Assembly: GCF_013343005.1 (NCBI RefSeq)
Contig: NZ_CP054491.1
Coordinates: forward strand, 2,834,501-2,898,500
Direction: 5' to 3'
DNA from: Candidatus Reidiella endopervernicosa
GTDB lineage: Bacteria; Pseudomonadota; Gammaproteobacteria; GCF-013343005
Length of the DNA: 64,000 nucleotides
Of this stretch, positions 39,531 to 51,562 are shown one piece after another. The position numbers and the translations under genes were made by a program. How positions within the stretch are numbered: the stretch's first letter is position 1; the number at the start of each line of letters is the position of its first letter. The notes under the pieces were generated by a model. That model saw nothing but the letters and a program-made list of their open reading frames with translations, searched no databases and was not told where the DNA came from.

Positions 39531-41110
39531 TGCTCGCGTGTCGAACGGAAGCGGATATCGGGCCAGCGCTCCTCGGTGAGCTGCAGATTGACGCGGGTCG
39601 GGGCGATATAGGTCAGGTCACCCGCACCGTCGATGGCAAGGTTGTCCTGCGCCTTCTTCTTAAACTCATCGAGCATCTTCTCGTCATCGCACTCAACCCA
39701 GCGTGCGGTGGCGACCTGAATATTTTCAAAAATCGCCTCGACCTTGTACTCATCCTTGAGCCGCTGCGCCACCACATCGAACTGCAGCACACCCACGGCA
39801 CCGAGGATCAGGTCGTTATTGCGCATCGGGCGGAAGAGCTGAGTCGCCCCCTCCTCTGAGAGCTGCTGCAGCCCTTTGATCAGCTGTTTGTTTTTCAGTG
39901 GATCCTTGAGCACCGCACGACGGAATAGCTCCGGTGCAAAGTGAGGGATACCAGTGAACTTGAGATCCTCGCCCAGGGTAAAGGTATCGCCAATCTGAAT
40001 GGTACCGTGGTTGTGCAGGCCAATGATGTCTCCAGGCCACGCCTCTTCGACGTGACCACGTTCCTGAGCCAGGAAGGTGATGGCGTTGGGGATTTTCACA
40101 TCACGCCCCAGACGCACCTGTTTCATCTTCATACCGGGGATAAAGTGACCGGAGCAGACACGCATGAAGGCGACACGGTCGCGATGCTGCGGATCCATAT
40201 TCGCCTGGATCTTGAAGACAAAGCCGCTGAACTTCTCCTCATCGGGCGCTACTTCACGATCAGCTGTCGGACGCGCCAGTGGCGCAGGTGCATTATCGAC
40301 CAGTGCGTCGAGGATCTCCTGCACACCGAAGTTATTGATCGCCGAGCCGAACAACACCGGAGTCAGGTCACCACGGAGATAGGCCTCGAGATCGAACTCG
40401 TGGCTCGCGCCACGTACCAGCTCTACCTCTTCTCGGAACTCCTCGATCAAGGTACCGAAGAGTTCATCGAGGCGCGGATTATCCAGTCCCTCAATCACCT
40501 CACCATCGAGCTTCTTACCTCCATGGGTGGCACTCATGATGGTGATACGATCGTTATAGAGATCGTAAACACCTTTGAAATTCTTGCCCATGCCAATCGG
40601 CCAGGTAAGCGGCGCGCACTGGATCTTGAGCACATCCTCCACCTCATCCATCAGTTCAATAGGCTCCTTGCCCTCGCGGTCGAGTTTGTTGATAAAGGTG
40701 ATGATAGGCGTGGTACGCAGGCGACAGACCTCCATCAGCTTGATAGTGCGATCCTCAACACCCTTGGCGACATCGATCACCATCAACGCCGAATCGACCG
40801 CCGTGAGGGTACGGTAGGTATCCTCGGAGAAGTCCTCATGACCGGGGGTATCGAGCAGGTTGATGGTGTGTTCGCGATAGGGGAACTGCATCACCGATGA
40901 ACTGACCGAGATGCCACGCTCCTGCTCCAGCTTCATCCAGTCGGAGGTGGCGTGACGTGCCGCCTTGCGCCCCTTAACGGTTCCAGCAAGCTGAATTGCA
41001 CCACCAAAGAGCAGCAGCTTCTCGGTGAGCGTGGTTTTACCGGCATCGGGGTGGGAGATGATGGCGAAGGTGCGACGTTTCTTCGCCTGTTCAGCAATCT
41101 CGGGGGGCAT
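39527..41110 (-). CDS. prfC: Peptide chain release factor 3
   Basis: A 527-residue translational GTPase that recycles RF1 and RF2. G1 is [17 protein letters not shown]2 region is [14 protein letters not shown]3 is [16 protein letters not shown] and G4 is [10 protein letters not shown]; these insert-free spacings and the [21 protein letters not shown] segment distinguish RF3 from EF-G. Length matches the family. Confidence 0.95.
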   Translation of the reverse strand: MPPEIAEQAKKRRTFAIISHPDAGKTTLTEKLLLFGGAIQLAGTVKGRKAARHATSDWMKLEQERGISVSSSVMQFPYREHTINLLDTPGHEDFSEDTYRTLTAVDSALMVIDVAKGVEDRTIKLMEVCRLRTTPIITFINKLDREGKEPIELMDEVEDVLKIQCAPLTWPIGMGKNFKGVYDLYNDRITIMSATHGGKKLDGEVIEGLDNPRLDELFGTLIEEFREEVELVRGASHEFDLEAYLRGDLTPVLFGSAINNFGVQEILDALVDNAPAPLARPTADREVAPDEEKFSGFVFKIQANMDPQHRDRVAFMRVCSGHFIPGMKMKQVRLGRDVKIPNAITFLAQERGHVEEAWPGDIIGLHNHGTIQIGDTFTLGEDLKFTGIPHFAPELFRRAVLKDPLKNKQLIKGLQQLSEEGATQLFRPMRNNDLILGAVGVLQFDVVAQRLKDEYKVEAIFENIQVATARWVECDDEKMLDEFKKKAQDNLAIDGAGDLTYIAPTRVNLQLTEERWPDIRFRSTREH

Positions 41111-41179
41111 GGCAGCTTATCTTCCGCTAAAAACGTGGCATTTTATCACGTCTCTGACGGCTGAGGTTCGGCGAAGACG

Positions 41180-41644
41180 CTATAAAACCTTGACCAATAC
41201 CAGCGCATCCTCTTTCCCATCCCCAGCAGGATAGTAGTTGCGACGCTGGCCGATCTCGTTAAAACCGAGTGAGTCGTATAGGTGGATAGCGGCGGCGTTC
41301 GACTCGCGCACCTCAAGCAGAATGGTATCGACATCTAAACGGCGCACCACGGTTAGCATATGGTTGATGATTTTGCGCCCCAAGCCCTCACCCTGATGCT
41401 CTGGTTTCACACAGAGATTGAGTAGATGCGCTTCACCGGCTGCAAAGGAGAAGATCGCAAAGCCGAGAATCTCCCCTGCCTCTTCATAGACCCAGCAGCC
41501 GTAGCCAACGCGCAGACAGTCTCGCAGTATGCCCTCGGTCCAGGGGTGTGAGTGGGCACGTATCTCGATAGCAAAGACCGCCTCGATATCGTCGAGCTGC
41601 ATTAGGCGCATACCCATTGCAGGATTATCGACTACGGCACTCAC
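41180..41644 (-). CDS. rimI: Ribosomal protein S18-alanine N-acetyltransferase (GNAT)
   Basis: A 154-residue GNAT acetyltransferase. The acetyl-CoA loop is VKPEHQGEGLGRKII and the C-terminal part has LEVRESNAAAIHLYDSLGF then GQRRNYYPAGDGKEDALV, typical of RimI. The GTG at 41644 overlaps the upstream glycosylase stop (GTGA) and is taken as the start; ATG codons at about 41620 and 41614 are alternatives. The pair with the glycosylase suggests one operon. Confidence 0.85.
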   Translation of the reverse strand: MSAVVDNPAMGMRLMQLDDIEAVFAIEIRAHSHPWTEGILRDCLRVGYGCWVYEEAGEILGFAIFSFAAGEAHLLNLCVKPEHQGEGLGRKIINHMLTVVRRLDVDTILLEVRESNAAAIHLYDSLGFNEIGQRRNYYPAGDGKEDALVLVKVL

Positions 41645-42348
41645 TCTCCACCCTGCATAACACGCACCGCGAGTTTGAGATCCTCCCACGCCTTGCGCTT
41701 GTCGATCGGATTTCGTAGCAGATAGGCAGGGTGGTAGGTAACGATAACGGGAATTTGTTGATCACCCAATCGATGCACACGACCACGCAGCTTGGAGATA
41801 GACTCCTCTGTTCCAAGCAGATTGTGTACGGCGATTCGACCAACGGCGAGGATCAGTCTGGGTGCCACGAGTTCAATCTGACGATCGAGATAGGGACGAC
41901 ACTGCTGCGCCTCTTCGGTGGTGGGATTACGGTTACCCGGTGGACGACACTTGAGAGTATTGGCAATATAGATCGATTCACGCGGTAGATTGATCGCCGC
42001 CAGCATCGCATTTAGAAGCTGCCCGGCAACACCGACAAAGGGCTCCCCCTGACGATCCTCATCGGCACCCGGTGCCTCACCGATCACCATCCAGTCGGCA
42101 TCGGCATTGCCTACACCAAAAACAGTTTGAGTTCGGTTGGAAACCAGCTCGCCGCAGGCCCTGCAGCCTGCAACCTGCTGCTGCAGCCCTTGCCAGTCAG
42201 TTGCTACTTCAGTGGGCAGAGCCGAATCAGTAGCGGCCGGATCTTCTACAATGCTATCGGGCTGTTCAACCTCTCTGCCACGCAACCGCCAGCGCTGGAT
42301 GCCCATTGCATCCAGATAGCGGTCCCTGCGTGGAGAGAGACTTCCCAT
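41641..42348 (-). CDS. Uracil-DNA glycosylase, family 4 (4Fe-4S type)
   Basis: A 235-residue enzyme removing uracil from DNA. Iron-sulfur Cys ligands appear in CRACGELV and in LKCRPPGNRNPTTEEAQQC; the active-site region is VIGEAPGADEDRQGEPFVG and the later motif TYHPAYLLRNP. An N-terminal extension of about 60 residues (MGSLSPRRDRYLDAMGIQRW) precedes the domain, as in other gammaproteobacterial members. It overlaps rimI and starts 7 bp after the leuA stop. Confidence 0.88.
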   Translation of the reverse strand: MGSLSPRRDRYLDAMGIQRWRLRGREVEQPDSIVEDPAATDSALPTEVATDWQGLQQQVAGCRACGELVSNRTQTVFGVGNADADWMVIGEAPGADEDRQGEPFVGVAGQLLNAMLAAINLPRESIYIANTLKCRPPGNRNPTTEEAQQCRPYLDRQIELVAPRLILAVGRIAVHNLLGTEESISKLRGRVHRLGDQQIPVIVTYHPAYLLRNPIDKRKAWEDLKLAVRVMQGGE

Positions 42349-42354
42349 CGTTGG

Positions 42355-43902
42355 TTAAACGTCCGCCGCCTGTGGGTGAGCACGATCCTCAGGCAGCAGG
42401 ATCTTGTTCAAACCGTTGAGATAGGCCTTGGCCGAGGCAATCACGATATCGGTATCGGCCCCCTGACCATTAACGATACGCCCACCCTTCTCCAGACGGA
42501 CCGTGACCTCACCCTGCGAGTCAGTGCCGCTGGTGATGTTGTTGACCGAGTAGAGCTGCAGCTCGGTACCGCTCTGCGCAATGCTTTCAATCGCCTTGAA
42601 GGTTGCATCGACCGGACCGGAACCCTGCGCGCAGAGCTTGTGCTCCTCACCGTCGACAGAGAGGGTAATGCACGCCTCAGGCGTCTCACCCGTTTCAGAG
42701 CAGACCTTGAGTGAGGCGAGTTTAAAACGCTCGTTAACGATACTGTCGAGATTCGCCTCGGTCACCAGGGCCTGAAGATCCTCGTCATAGATCTCGTGCT
42801 TTTTATCGGCCAACTCCTTGAAACGTGAAAACGCCTCATTGAGTGCCTCGTCTGAATCGAAATCGATTCCGAGTTCGGTGAGACGTGTTTTGAAGGCGTT
42901 TCGACCCGAGTGTTTACCGAGCACCATACGATTGGCACTCCAACCAACATCCTCGGCTCGCATGATTTCGTATGTCTCGCGATGCTTGAGTACGCCATCC
43001 TGGTGGATGCCCGATTCATGCGCGAAGGCGTTAGCACCAACGATCGCCTTGTTGGGCTGCACCGCAAAACCGGTAATACCCGAGACGAGACGAGAGGTCG
43101 GCACGATATGGCTGGTATCGATATCAGTTGTGCAGCTGAAGAGATCCTTACGGGTCTTCACCGCCATCACCACCTCTTCGAGCGAGGCGTTACCGGCACG
43201 CTCTCCGAGACCGTTGATGGTGCACTCCACCTGACGTGCACCGTTGACTACAGCTGAGAGCGAGTTGGCCACCGCAAGCCCAAGGTCATTGTGGCAGTGA
43301 ACGGAGAAGATCGCCTTATCCGCGTTGGGCATCTTTTCGCGCAGCTGGTGGATGGTGGTGCCGAACTGCTCAGGAAGGTTGTAACCGACCGTATCGGGCA
43401 CATTAAGAGTGGTTGCACCCGCCTCAATCACCGCTTCAAAAATACGGCAGAGGAAATCGATCTCGGAACGCCCCGCATCTTCGGCAGAGAACTCAACATC
43501 GTCAGTAAACTGACGTGCACGTTTTACCGCGCTTACCGCCTGCGCCACCACCTCATCGGGTGACATACGCAATTTCATCTGCATATGGATCGGTGAAGTG
43601 GCAATAAAGGTGTGGATACGGCTTGAGTTGGCCTCTTTTAACGCCTCACCAGCACGATCGATATCGCGATCAAGCGCACGCGCCAGGCCACAGATCGTAC
43701 TATCCTTGACGCTTCGTGCGACTGCCTGAACCGCATCGAAATCACCGGGGCTTGCGATCGGGAAACCCGCCTCGATCACATCGACCTTCATGCGCTCCAG
43801 CGCCTTGGCAATACGCACCTTTTCATCTTTGGTCATTGAGGCGCCAGGGCTCTGCTCGCCATCGCGTAAGGTAGTATCAAATATGATTAATTTGTCGCTC
43901 AT
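42355..43902 (-). CDS. leuA: 2-isopropylmalate synthase
   Basis: A 515-residue enzyme for the first committed step of leucine synthesis (2-oxoisovalerate plus acetyl-CoA). The catalytic barrel has [15 protein letters not shown] and the metal-binding [13 protein letters not shown]; the C-terminal part is the allosteric leucine-binding domain ([19 protein letters not shown]). Upstream pssA, ilvC, ilvH and ilvI run on the same strand, a branched-chain biosynthesis cluster. Confidence 0.94.
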   Translation of the reverse strand: MSDKLIIFDTTLRDGEQSPGASMTKDEKVRIAKALERMKVDVIEAGFPIASPGDFDAVQAVARSVKDSTICGLARALDRDIDRAGEALKEANSSRIHTFIATSPIHMQMKLRMSPDEVVAQAVSAVKRARQFTDDVEFSAEDAGRSEIDFLCRIFEAVIEAGATTLNVPDTVGYNLPEQFGTTIHQLREKMPNADKAIFSVHCHNDLGLAVANSLSAVVNGARQVECTINGLGERAGNASLEEVVMAVKTRKDLFSCTTDIDTSHIVPTSRLVSGITGFAVQPNKAIVGANAFAHESGIHQDGVLKHRETYEIMRAEDVGWSANRMVLGKHSGRNAFKTRLTELGIDFDSDEALNEAFSRFKELADKKHEIYDEDLQALVTEANLDSIVNERFKLASLKVCSETGETPEACITLSVDGEEHKLCAQGSGPVDATFKAIESIAQSGTELQLYSVNNITSGTDSQGEVTVRLEKGGRIVNGQGADTDIVIASAKAYLNGLNKILLPEDRAHPQAADV

Positions 43903-44171
43903 CTTCCCGCTCCAAAAGTTCGCGCCAGTTTACTGGACGCAAGAAAAATATAGAAATTTTCCGGCTCAGTTTGCCGAAAATAATTTGTCTGGGTGGCCGA
44001 AACGGCCTGATCGAAGAGTTAGTGTCTGCCCTAGGGCAGTAGCAGCGACAGGGATAGCAGGAGATAGACAGACACAACACCACTGCCGGGACGGCAGATT
44101 GCAGATACGTTGTTGTGTACGGTCTGTTGCATGGTTTCCAATATAGAGATCTAAAACGGCTTTGCCAACCC

Positions 44172-44927
44172 CTAACCATTACCTCTGCGTGCCGCACGCA
44201 TCTTGCGCAGGTTCACCAGGGTCAACACAGGACCGGAAACGGCATAGAGCAGGAACACCCCAAACAGAACCTTGGGTGGATCGATCGAGGTCAATACAAA
44301 GGCCAGCACCAACACCAGCATCGCAACAAAAGGCACACGGTTGCGCAGATCGAGATCCTTGAAGCTGTGGTAGCGAACATTGCTCACCATCAGCAGACCC
44401 GCCGATACGGTGAGCAGCAGCGCAGGCAGCCACCACTCGGCACCATCGATACCCAATTCCGTACCGACCCAGACCATACCCGCCATCAGTGCAGCGGCAG
44501 CAGGACTCGGCAAACCCTGAAAGTAACGTTTATCTGTCGACTCCGCCTGGGTATTAAAACGAGCCAGTCGCAGCGCACCACCCGCCGTATAGATAAAGGC
44601 AGCCGCCCAGGCGACCTTCCCCCAGCCCCAGCCATTCTGAACCAGATCAGCAAGCGCCCACTGATAGACCACCAGCGAGGGTGCGAGACCGAAGGAGACC
44701 ATATCGGCCAGGCTGTCGTACTCCATGCCGAAATCACTTTGGGTATTGGTCATGCGTGCGACACGCCCATCGAGACCATCCATGATCATGGCGATAAAGA
44801 TCGCGACTGCTGCGGCCTCAAAGCGGCCATCCATTGCAACCAGGATGGCATAGAAACCGGCAAACAGACCGGCGGTGGTAAATAGATTGGGCAGCAGATA
44901 GATTCCGCGGCGGCGCTTCTCTGTCAT
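44172..44927 (-). CDS. pssA: CDP-diacylglycerol-serine O-phosphatidyltransferase
   Basis: A 251-residue membrane CDP-alcohol phosphatidyltransferase making phosphatidylserine. The signature runs DGLDGRVARMTNTQSDFGMEYDSLAD, i.e. D-G-x2-A/D-R type spacing with its catalytic Asp residues, among about six to eight helices. The ilvC-pssA-leuA order is conserved in several gammaproteobacteria. Confidence 0.88.
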   Translation of the reverse strand: MTEKRRRGIYLLPNLFTTAGLFAGFYAILVAMDGRFEAAAVAIFIAMIMDGLDGRVARMTNTQSDFGMEYDSLADMVSFGLAPSLVVYQWALADLVQNGWGWGKVAWAAAFIYTAGGALRLARFNTQAESTDKRYFQGLPSPAAAALMAGMVWVGTELGIDGAEWWLPALLLTVSAGLLMVSNVRYHSFKDLDLRNRVPFVAMLVLVLAFVLTSIDPPKVLFGVFLLYAVSGPVLTLVNLRKMRAARRGNG

Positions 44928-45077
44928 AGATCCCAGACCTTATCGCTATTCGTTGTTTAGAGTCTGCCTATTCTAGTGCAAGAGGCACAACCAGCACTAA
45001 CCCGATTTAGCTGACACTCGATCAGACACAAGCTTCACCACGCCTATGCATGGACAGGTGTTTCGGGTGCAACATAA

Positions 45078-45109
45078 AAGGGCCGGACACCCGAGGTATC
45101 CGACCCTTT
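45078..45109 (-). terminator. Intrinsic terminator downstream of ilvC
   Basis: On the minus strand GGGTCGGATAC and GTCCGGCCC form a stem around CTCGGGT, followed by TTTTAT. It ends the ilvI-ilvH-ilvC transcript before pssA; one G-T pair is present in the stem. Confidence 0.75.
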
Positions 45110-45131
45110 GTTTACCGCTCGAAACTAAAGA

Positions 45132-46166
<1,035 letters not shown>

Positions 46167-46200
46167 TCAAACGTTCAAAGTTAATTAAGAATAAGTTGTT

Positions 46201-46695
46201 CTAAATCTGGAGTGCCTTGTCACCGCGCCCGATACCGGTCACACCGGAACGGACCGTCTCGAGGATGTCATCTTTTTTCAGCGCACCCAGAAACGCCTCA
46301 AGCTTGTCGGCATGGCCGGTCAGCTCAATGGTAAAGCTCTTGTCGGTGACATCAATGATGTTGCCGCGGAAGATATCGGAGAGGCGTTTCACCTCATCAC
46401 GCTGCCCCATGGTTGAGGCCTTCACCTTGACCATCATCATCTCGCGCTCAATATGACTGCCCTCGGTCAGATCAAGCAGTTTAACCACATCGATCAGCTT
46501 GTTGAGCTGTTTGGTGATCTGTTCGATGATCTCCTCAGAGCCGCGAGTAACCAGGGTCATGCGCGACAGTGAAGGATCCTCGGTCACCGCGACCGTCAGC
46601 GATTCGATGTTATAACCACGCGCCGAGAAGAGCCCCGCCACACGCGACAGAGCACCCGCCTCGTTTTCCATCAAAATAGAAATTATGTGTCTCAT
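46201..46695 (-). CDS. ilvH: Acetolactate synthase small (regulatory) subunit
   Basis: A 164-residue ACT-domain regulatory subunit. N-terminal MRHIISILMENEAGALSRVAGLFSARGYNIESL is the ACT domain that binds valine. The stop of ilvI and this start overlap by 4 bases. Confidence 0.94.
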   Translation of the reverse strand: MRHIISILMENEAGALSRVAGLFSARGYNIESLTVAVTEDPSLSRMTLVTRGSEEIIEQITKQLNKLIDVVKLLDLTEGSHIEREMMMVKVKASTMGQRDEVKRLSDIFRGNIIDVTDKSFTIELTGHADKLEAFLGALKKDDILETVRSGVTGIGRGDKALQI

Positions 46696-48389
46696 ATCAG
46701 GATCATCTCCTCCAGACCAGCACCCGCAGGCACCATGGGGAAGACATTCTCGCTCGGGTCGGTGACAAAATTCATAAATACCAAACGATCCTTCAACTTG
46801 AAGGCCTCTCTGATCGACTCCTCAACATCGCCCGGCTTCTCGATCTGCATGCCAACGTGACCGTAGGCCTCAGCCAACTTAACAAAATCGGGCTGCACCT
46901 CCATCGTCACCTCGGAGTAGCGCTCGTCATAGAAGAACTCCTGCCACTGGCGCACCATGCCGAGGTAACCGTTATTGAGACAGAGGATCTTCACCGGCAG
47001 GTTGTACTGTAAACAGGTGGCAAGATCCTGGATATTCATCTGGATACTGCCATCGCCGGTGATACAGGCGACCTTCGCCTTCGGATGTGCGGCCTGAACA
47101 CCCATCGCTGCCGGCAGACCGAAGCCCATCGTGCCGAGACCACCGGAGTTGATCCAGCGGCGCGGCTTATCAAATTTGTAGAACTGTGCCGCCCACATCT
47201 GGTGCTGACCAACATCAGAGGTGACATAGGCATCGCCCTTGGTCACTTCATAGAGCTTGTCGACCACAAACTGCGGTTTGATCTTGCCGGTCTTGGTCTG
47301 CTTGTAGCTGAGGCAATCTTTAGCGCGCCACTGTTCGATCTGCTCCCACCATTTGGTAAGCGCGTCTTTATCCTGTTCGGTATCGCTCTCTTTGAGCAGC
47401 TTGATCATGTCGCGCACTACGTTACGCACACCACCGACAATCGGCACATCGACCTTAACGTTCTTGGAGATCGAAGCGGGGTCGATATCAACGTGTACGA
47501 TCTTGGCACGCGGTGCGAACTTGGCGATATTGCCTGTCACGCGATCATCAAAACGGGCACCGATGGCGATCAGCAGATCACAGTGCGAAACCGCCATATT
47601 GGCCTCAACAGTACCGTGCATACCGAGCATGCCGACAAACTGTCGATCGGTCGCAGGGTAGCCACCCAGTCCCATCGAGGTGTTGGTAACGGGCGCATTG
47701 AGCAGCTTGGCAAGATCGGTCAGCGGTTTGGCAGCGTCATCGAGAATGACACCACCACCGGTATAGAGCATCGGACGCTTTGCCTTCAGCATCATCTCAG
47801 TGGCGCGTTTGATCTGTCCCTTGTGACCCTTTACCACCGGATTGTAGGAGCGCATCGAGACGCGTTTCGGATAGGTGTACTTGGTCTTCTCGGCGGTGAC
47901 ATCCTTGGGGATGTCGACCACGACCGGACCGGGACGACCGGTGGTAGCAATGTAGAACGCCTTCTTCAGCGTGGTCGCCAGATCTTTAACATCCTTGACC
48001 AGGAAGTTGTGCTTCACGCAGGGACGAGTGATACCAACGGCGTCGACCTCCTGGAAGGCGTCATTACCGATCAGGCTAGTCGGCACCTGACCGGTGATCA
48101 CCACCATCGGAATCGAGTCGAGATAGGCGGTAGCAATACCGGTCACGGCATTGGTCGCACCCGGCCCCGAAGTTACCAGCACCACGCCCGGCTTACCGGT
48201 CGAACGTGCATAACCATCGGCAGCGTGTGTTGCCGCCTGTTCATGACGTGTCAGGATGTGCTGAACGTCACTCTGCTTGTAGATCTCATCATATATATGA
48301 AGGACCGCCCCGCCAGGGTAGCCGAAGAGGTGTTCAACCCCTTCATCCTTCAAAAAGCGCACGATGATCTCGGCACCAGTCATTTCCAC
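46692..48389 (-). CDS. ilvI: Acetolactate synthase large subunit
   Basis: A 565-residue ThDP enzyme condensing pyruvate (or pyruvate and 2-ketobutyrate). The catalytic Glu sits in ILTRHEQAATHAADGYARS; ThDP/Mg binding is GDGSIQMNIQDLATCLQYNLP followed by NNGYLGMVRQWQ. ilvI is used here for the gene paired with ilvH; ilvB naming is also possible. No ilv leader peptide was recognised upstream. Confidence 0.94.
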   Translation of the reverse strand: MEMTGAEIIVRFLKDEGVEHLFGYPGGAVLHIYDEIYKQSDVQHILTRHEQAATHAADGYARSTGKPGVVLVTSGPGATNAVTGIATAYLDSIPMVVITGQVPTSLIGNDAFQEVDAVGITRPCVKHNFLVKDVKDLATTLKKAFYIATTGRPGPVVVDIPKDVTAEKTKYTYPKRVSMRSYNPVVKGHKGQIKRATEMMLKAKRPMLYTGGGVILDDAAKPLTDLAKLLNAPVTNTSMGLGGYPATDRQFVGMLGMHGTVEANMAVSHCDLLIAIGARFDDRVTGNIAKFAPRAKIVHVDIDPASISKNVKVDVPIVGGVRNVVRDMIKLLKESDTEQDKDALTKWWEQIEQWRAKDCLSYKQTKTGKIKPQFVVDKLYEVTKGDAYVTSDVGQHQMWAAQFYKFDKPRRWINSGGLGTMGFGLPAAMGVQAAHPKAKVACITGDGSIQMNIQDLATCLQYNLPVKILCLNNGYLGMVRQWQEFFYDERYSEVTMEVQPDFVKLAEAYGHVGMQIEKPGDVEESIREAFKLKDRLVFMNFVTDPSENVFPMVPAGAGLEEMILI

Positions 48390-48498
48390 TGCAATGATCT
48401 CCCGCTGAGGTGGTCTGGATGGATAATTCGGAGGTCCAATCCGGCCAGACAGGCTTTTTCGGACACAATCTTAGAAAGCTACTGATATTCGCCCTACA

Positions 48499-48527
48499 GG
48501 TCAAGAGATTGCCCTATTTTCAGGGCA
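48499..48527 (-). promoter_or_regulatory. Candidate -35 and inverted repeat upstream of ilvI
   Basis: On the minus strand TTGACC (48504-48499) lies just downstream of an inverted repeat TGCCCT/AGGGCA (48510-48527, 6-bp spacer). The -10 at 17 bp spacing (TAGCTT) is weak, so this is a tentative promoter/operator for the ilvIHC operon. Confidence 0.3.
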
Positions 48528-48644
48528 TTCAGAGGGTTTTTACGCTATACCCATCAGAGCCATGTTCGATTGCCGATATAGACAGCCGATAACCTCTGCT
48601 AATAGAGTATCGGTAATAACAAGAAGGCTTGCGGGAGAAACCCG

Positions 48645-49079
48645 GTGCGAATAACCATTTTACTAACATCATTGCTAATACTAGCGCCACCAATTGTCGG
48701 TGCTGATATCTACAAATGGGTCGACGATCAGGGCATCACTCACTTCACCCAACAGCCCCCTATGAGCCAGCCCGCCGAAACGGTGAAACCACGCGGTATC
48801 AAACCACCCGATGACGCCGAGGCGAAGAAGCAGCGTGAGTCGTACTGGGATGCCTTCAAAAAGGATAAGAGCCAGACAGAACCAAAACCGATAAGCGCGG
48901 AGAATCAGGCAATTCGGCAGGAGAACTGCAAGCGCGCCAAGGAAAACCTACAGAAGCTAGCCGACAATCCGGGACGTCGCATGCGCGACAATGATGGCAA
49001 CGTCTACATGATGCCCGAAGAGCAGCGTCAGCAGCGCATGGAAGAGGCTCGCAAACAGATAAAAGAGAACTGCAACTAA
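48645..49079 (+). CDS. DUF4124 domain-containing secreted protein
   Basis: A 144-residue protein starting at GTG 48645 behind a GGGAG SD. The signal peptide (ITILLTSLLILAPPIVGA) is followed by the DUF4124 core DIYKWVDDQGITHFTQQPP. The rest is charged and helical. Such proteins are common in gammaproteobacteria, periplasmic or membrane-attached, with no known function. A second DUF4124 gene lies 360 bp downstream. Confidence 0.8.
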   Translation: MRITILLTSLLILAPPIVGADIYKWVDDQGITHFTQQPPMSQPAETVKPRGIKPPDDAEAKKQRESYWDAFKKDKSQTEPKPISAENQAIRQENCKRAKENLQKLADNPGRRMRDNDGNVYMMPEEQRQQRMEEARKQIKENCN

Positions 49080-49092
49080 GACAGGTACCGCA

Positions 49093-49437
49093 ATGCCCTA
49101 CCTAAAGATCCAGACCAACGTTGAACTGATCCCCACTAGCCGCGCCGATACGATGAAACGTATCTCCGCACACATTGCCGAACTGCTGGGAAAACCAGAG
49201 CGCTACGTGATGATGGCACTTCAAGACGGCACCTCTATGCTCTTCGACGGCAGTGACGACCCAGTCGCCTTTCTCGAACTGAAGAGCCTTGGACTACCCG
49301 AAGAGAGGAGCGCTGAATTTTCCGAGGGGCTCTGCGCACTGATCGCCAGTGAGTTTGAGATCGCCACCGACCGGATCTATATCGAGTTCGCTTCACCCGA
49401 GCGTCATATGTTTGGCTGGAACAGTGCTACCTTCTAA
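49093..49437 (+). CDS. MIF-like tautomerase family protein
   Basis: A 114-residue member of the phenylpyruvate tautomerase/MIF superfamily. Pro follows the initiator Met (MPYLKIQTNVE), the residue used as catalytic base in this family, and the strand pattern ending with RIYIEFASPERHMFGWNSATF fits MIF homologues. The substrate is not deducible. Confidence 0.82.
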   Translation: MPYLKIQTNVELIPTSRADTMKRISAHIAELLGKPERYVMMALQDGTSMLFDGSDDPVAFLELKSLGLPEERSAEFSEGLCALIASEFEIATDRIYIEFASPERHMFGWNSATF

Positions 49438-49439
49438 CC

Positions 49440-49718
49440 ATGAAGAGCCTTCTGATTCTTATCCTTATCCTGCTGGGTGGCTTCGCCCTCAGCCTCTATC
49501 TAAAACCCGAGCTGCGCGACCAGGTGCAGGATCAGGTTCGCGATATTCCCGGCGCCTCAATTGTCGCCCCCGCAGAGACCACTCTCTACAAATGGCAGGA
49601 TGCCACGGGACGCTGGCAATACACCGACCGGCCTCCCAGCGACGGTACTGCCTACACAACGATGCCGATTACCCATGACACCAACGTCGTGCCAGCACTC
49701 AAGCAGGACGAGGAGTAG
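49440..49718 (+). CDS. Short DUF4124 membrane-anchored protein
   Basis: A 92-residue protein with an N-terminal membrane helix (SLLILILILLGGFALSLYL) and a DUF4124-like core, TLYKWQDATGRWQYTDRPP. No lipobox is present. It starts 3 bp after the tautomerase gene, so the three genes from 48645 probably form one transcript. Confidence 0.78.
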   Translation: MKSLLILILILLGGFALSLYLKPELRDQVQDQVRDIPGASIVAPAETTLYKWQDATGRWQYTDRPPSDGTAYTTMPITHDTNVVPALKQDEE

Positions 49719-49834
49719 CTCCTGGCCTCTCCCGCGCCGCTGCGGGTATCTACCCATGAGTTCGCCGCTGTACCCCCCTAACGCCAACAGATAGAATGGC
49801 GCGCTGAAATTCATATAACGAACCGAGGCCGCCC

Positions 49835-51559
49835 ATGCGTCTATCACAATTCCCACTCTCCACGCTCAAAGAGACCCCTGCCAACGCCGAGGTGATCAGT
49901 CACCAGCTGATGCTGCGCTCCGGCATGATTCGCAGACTCGCCTCCGGTCTCTATACCTGGATGCCGTTAGGTCTTAAGGTACTGCGCAAGGTGGAGAACA
50001 TTGTGCGCGAGGAGATGAACCGCGCCGGTGGAGTTGAACTACTGATGCCGGCGGTGCAACCCGCTGAGCTGTGGCAGGAATCGGGACGCTGGGATGCGAT
50101 GGGCCCCGAGATGCTGCGTCTGAGTGATCGCCACAACCGCGACTTCTGCTTCGGACCGACACACGAAGAGATCATTACCGACCTGGCGCGTAACGAGCTG
50201 CGCAGTTACAAACAGCTGCCGATGACCTACTACCAGATCCAGACCAAATTCCGCGACGAGCGTCGCCCCCGCTTTGGTGTGATGCGTGCACGAGAGTTCC
50301 TGATGAAGGATGCCTACTCCTTCCATGTCGATGACGCCTCGCTCAAGGAGACCTATCAGGTAATGCACGACGCTTACTCGCGCATCTTCACCCGTCTCGG
50401 ACTCAACTTCCGGCCAGTGCTGGCCGATACCGGCGCCATCGGTGGCAGTGGCTCACACGAGTTCCACGTGTTGGCCGACTCGGGCGAGGATGCCATCGCC
50501 TTCTCTACCGAGAGCGACTACGCCGCCAACATCGAGAAGGCCGAGGCACTGCAGCCACAGGGTGAGCGCCCCGCGCCCTCTGCCGAGATGGCGGTGGTCG
50601 AGACCCCCGAGCAGAAAACGATCGAGGAGGTTTCTAACTTCCTCAAGGTCGCAACCGACCAGACCCTCAAGACGTTATTGGTGCACGGTGCCACTGAAGA
50701 GGGTGAGCTTGAGGGCGTGGTAGCACTGGTATTGCGTGGCGATCATGAACTCAACGAGATCAAGGCTGAGAATCTGTCGCAGGTCTTTGCCCCTCTGACC
50801 ATGGCATCCGATGAGGAGATTCGTGCTGCAGTCGGCTGTAGCGCCGGCTCAATCGGACCGCTTGATGTCGGCATTCCGACCATCGTCGATCGCGATGCCG
50901 CACAGCTGGCCGATTTTATTTGTGGTGCCAACGAAGACGGAAAACACCTTAGCGGTGTGAACTGGGAGCGTGATCTACCGATGGCGCAGATTGCCGATCT
51001 ACGCAACGTTGTCGAGGGAGATGCCAGCCCCGACGGCAAGGGTACGTTGACCATCAAACGTGGTATTGAAGTCGGCCACATCTTTCAGCTCGGCGAGAAG
51101 TACAGCAAGGCACTTAACGCCACCGTGCTCGATGAATCTGGACGCGAACAGGTGATGACCATGGGCTGTTACGGCATCGGTGTCTCACGCGTGGTCGCGG
51201 CAGCGATTGAACAGAATCACGATGATAACGGCATCAGCTGGCCCACCCCGATCGCCCCCTTCCAGGTCGCTCTGCTGCCGATGAATATGCAGAAATCACA
51301 ACGCCTGCGCGAGGCGATCGAGAAGCTCTATGCCGAGATGAATGAGACCGGGCTCGATGTGGTGCTGGATGATCGCGGTGTTCGCCCCGGCGTGATGTTC
51401 GCCGACATTGAGCTGATCGGAATCCCACATCGCGTGGTACTGGGTGAGCGTGGACTCGACAGCGGCATGGTCGAGTACAAGGGTCGCAACGATAGCGACT
51501 CCAGAGATATTCCACTGAGTGATCTGGTCGCGTTTCTTAAAGAGGCGTGCGCCGACTAG
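49835..51559 (+). CDS. proS: Prolyl-tRNA synthetase (bacterial type with INS editing domain)
   Basis: A 574-residue class II synthetase. It opens [20 protein letters not shown], motif 2 is [22 protein letters not shown], the INS editing domain occupies about residues 225-400 ([21 protein letters not shown]), and the motif 3 region [20 protein letters not shown] precedes the anticodon-binding domain. Length matches the bacterial ProRS group. Confidence 0.95.
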   Translation: MRLSQFPLSTLKETPANAEVISHQLMLRSGMIRRLASGLYTWMPLGLKVLRKVENIVREEMNRAGGVELLMPAVQPAELWQESGRWDAMGPEMLRLSDRHNRDFCFGPTHEEIITDLARNELRSYKQLPMTYYQIQTKFRDERRPRFGVMRAREFLMKDAYSFHVDDASLKETYQVMHDAYSRIFTRLGLNFRPVLADTGAIGGSGSHEFHVLADSGEDAIAFSTESDYAANIEKAEALQPQGERPAPSAEMAVVETPEQKTIEEVSNFLKVATDQTLKTLLVHGATEEGELEGVVALVLRGDHELNEIKAENLSQVFAPLTMASDEEIRAAVGCSAGSIGPLDVGIPTIVDRDAAQLADFICGANEDGKHLSGVNWERDLPMAQIADLRNVVEGDASPDGKGTLTIKRGIEVGHIFQLGEKYSKALNATVLDESGREQVMTMGCYGIGVSRVVAAAIEQNHDDNGISWPTPIAPFQVALLPMNMQKSQRLREAIEKLYAEMNETGLDVVLDDRGVRPGVMFADIELIGIPHRVVLGERGLDSGMVEYKGRNDSDSRDIPLSDLVAFLKEACAD

Positions 51560-51562
51560 GTA

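Noticed and set aside
47085-48485. A 466-codon plus-strand ORF opposite ilvI
   Set aside because: It is a shadow of the strongly conserved acetolactate synthase coding sequence with no domain of its own.
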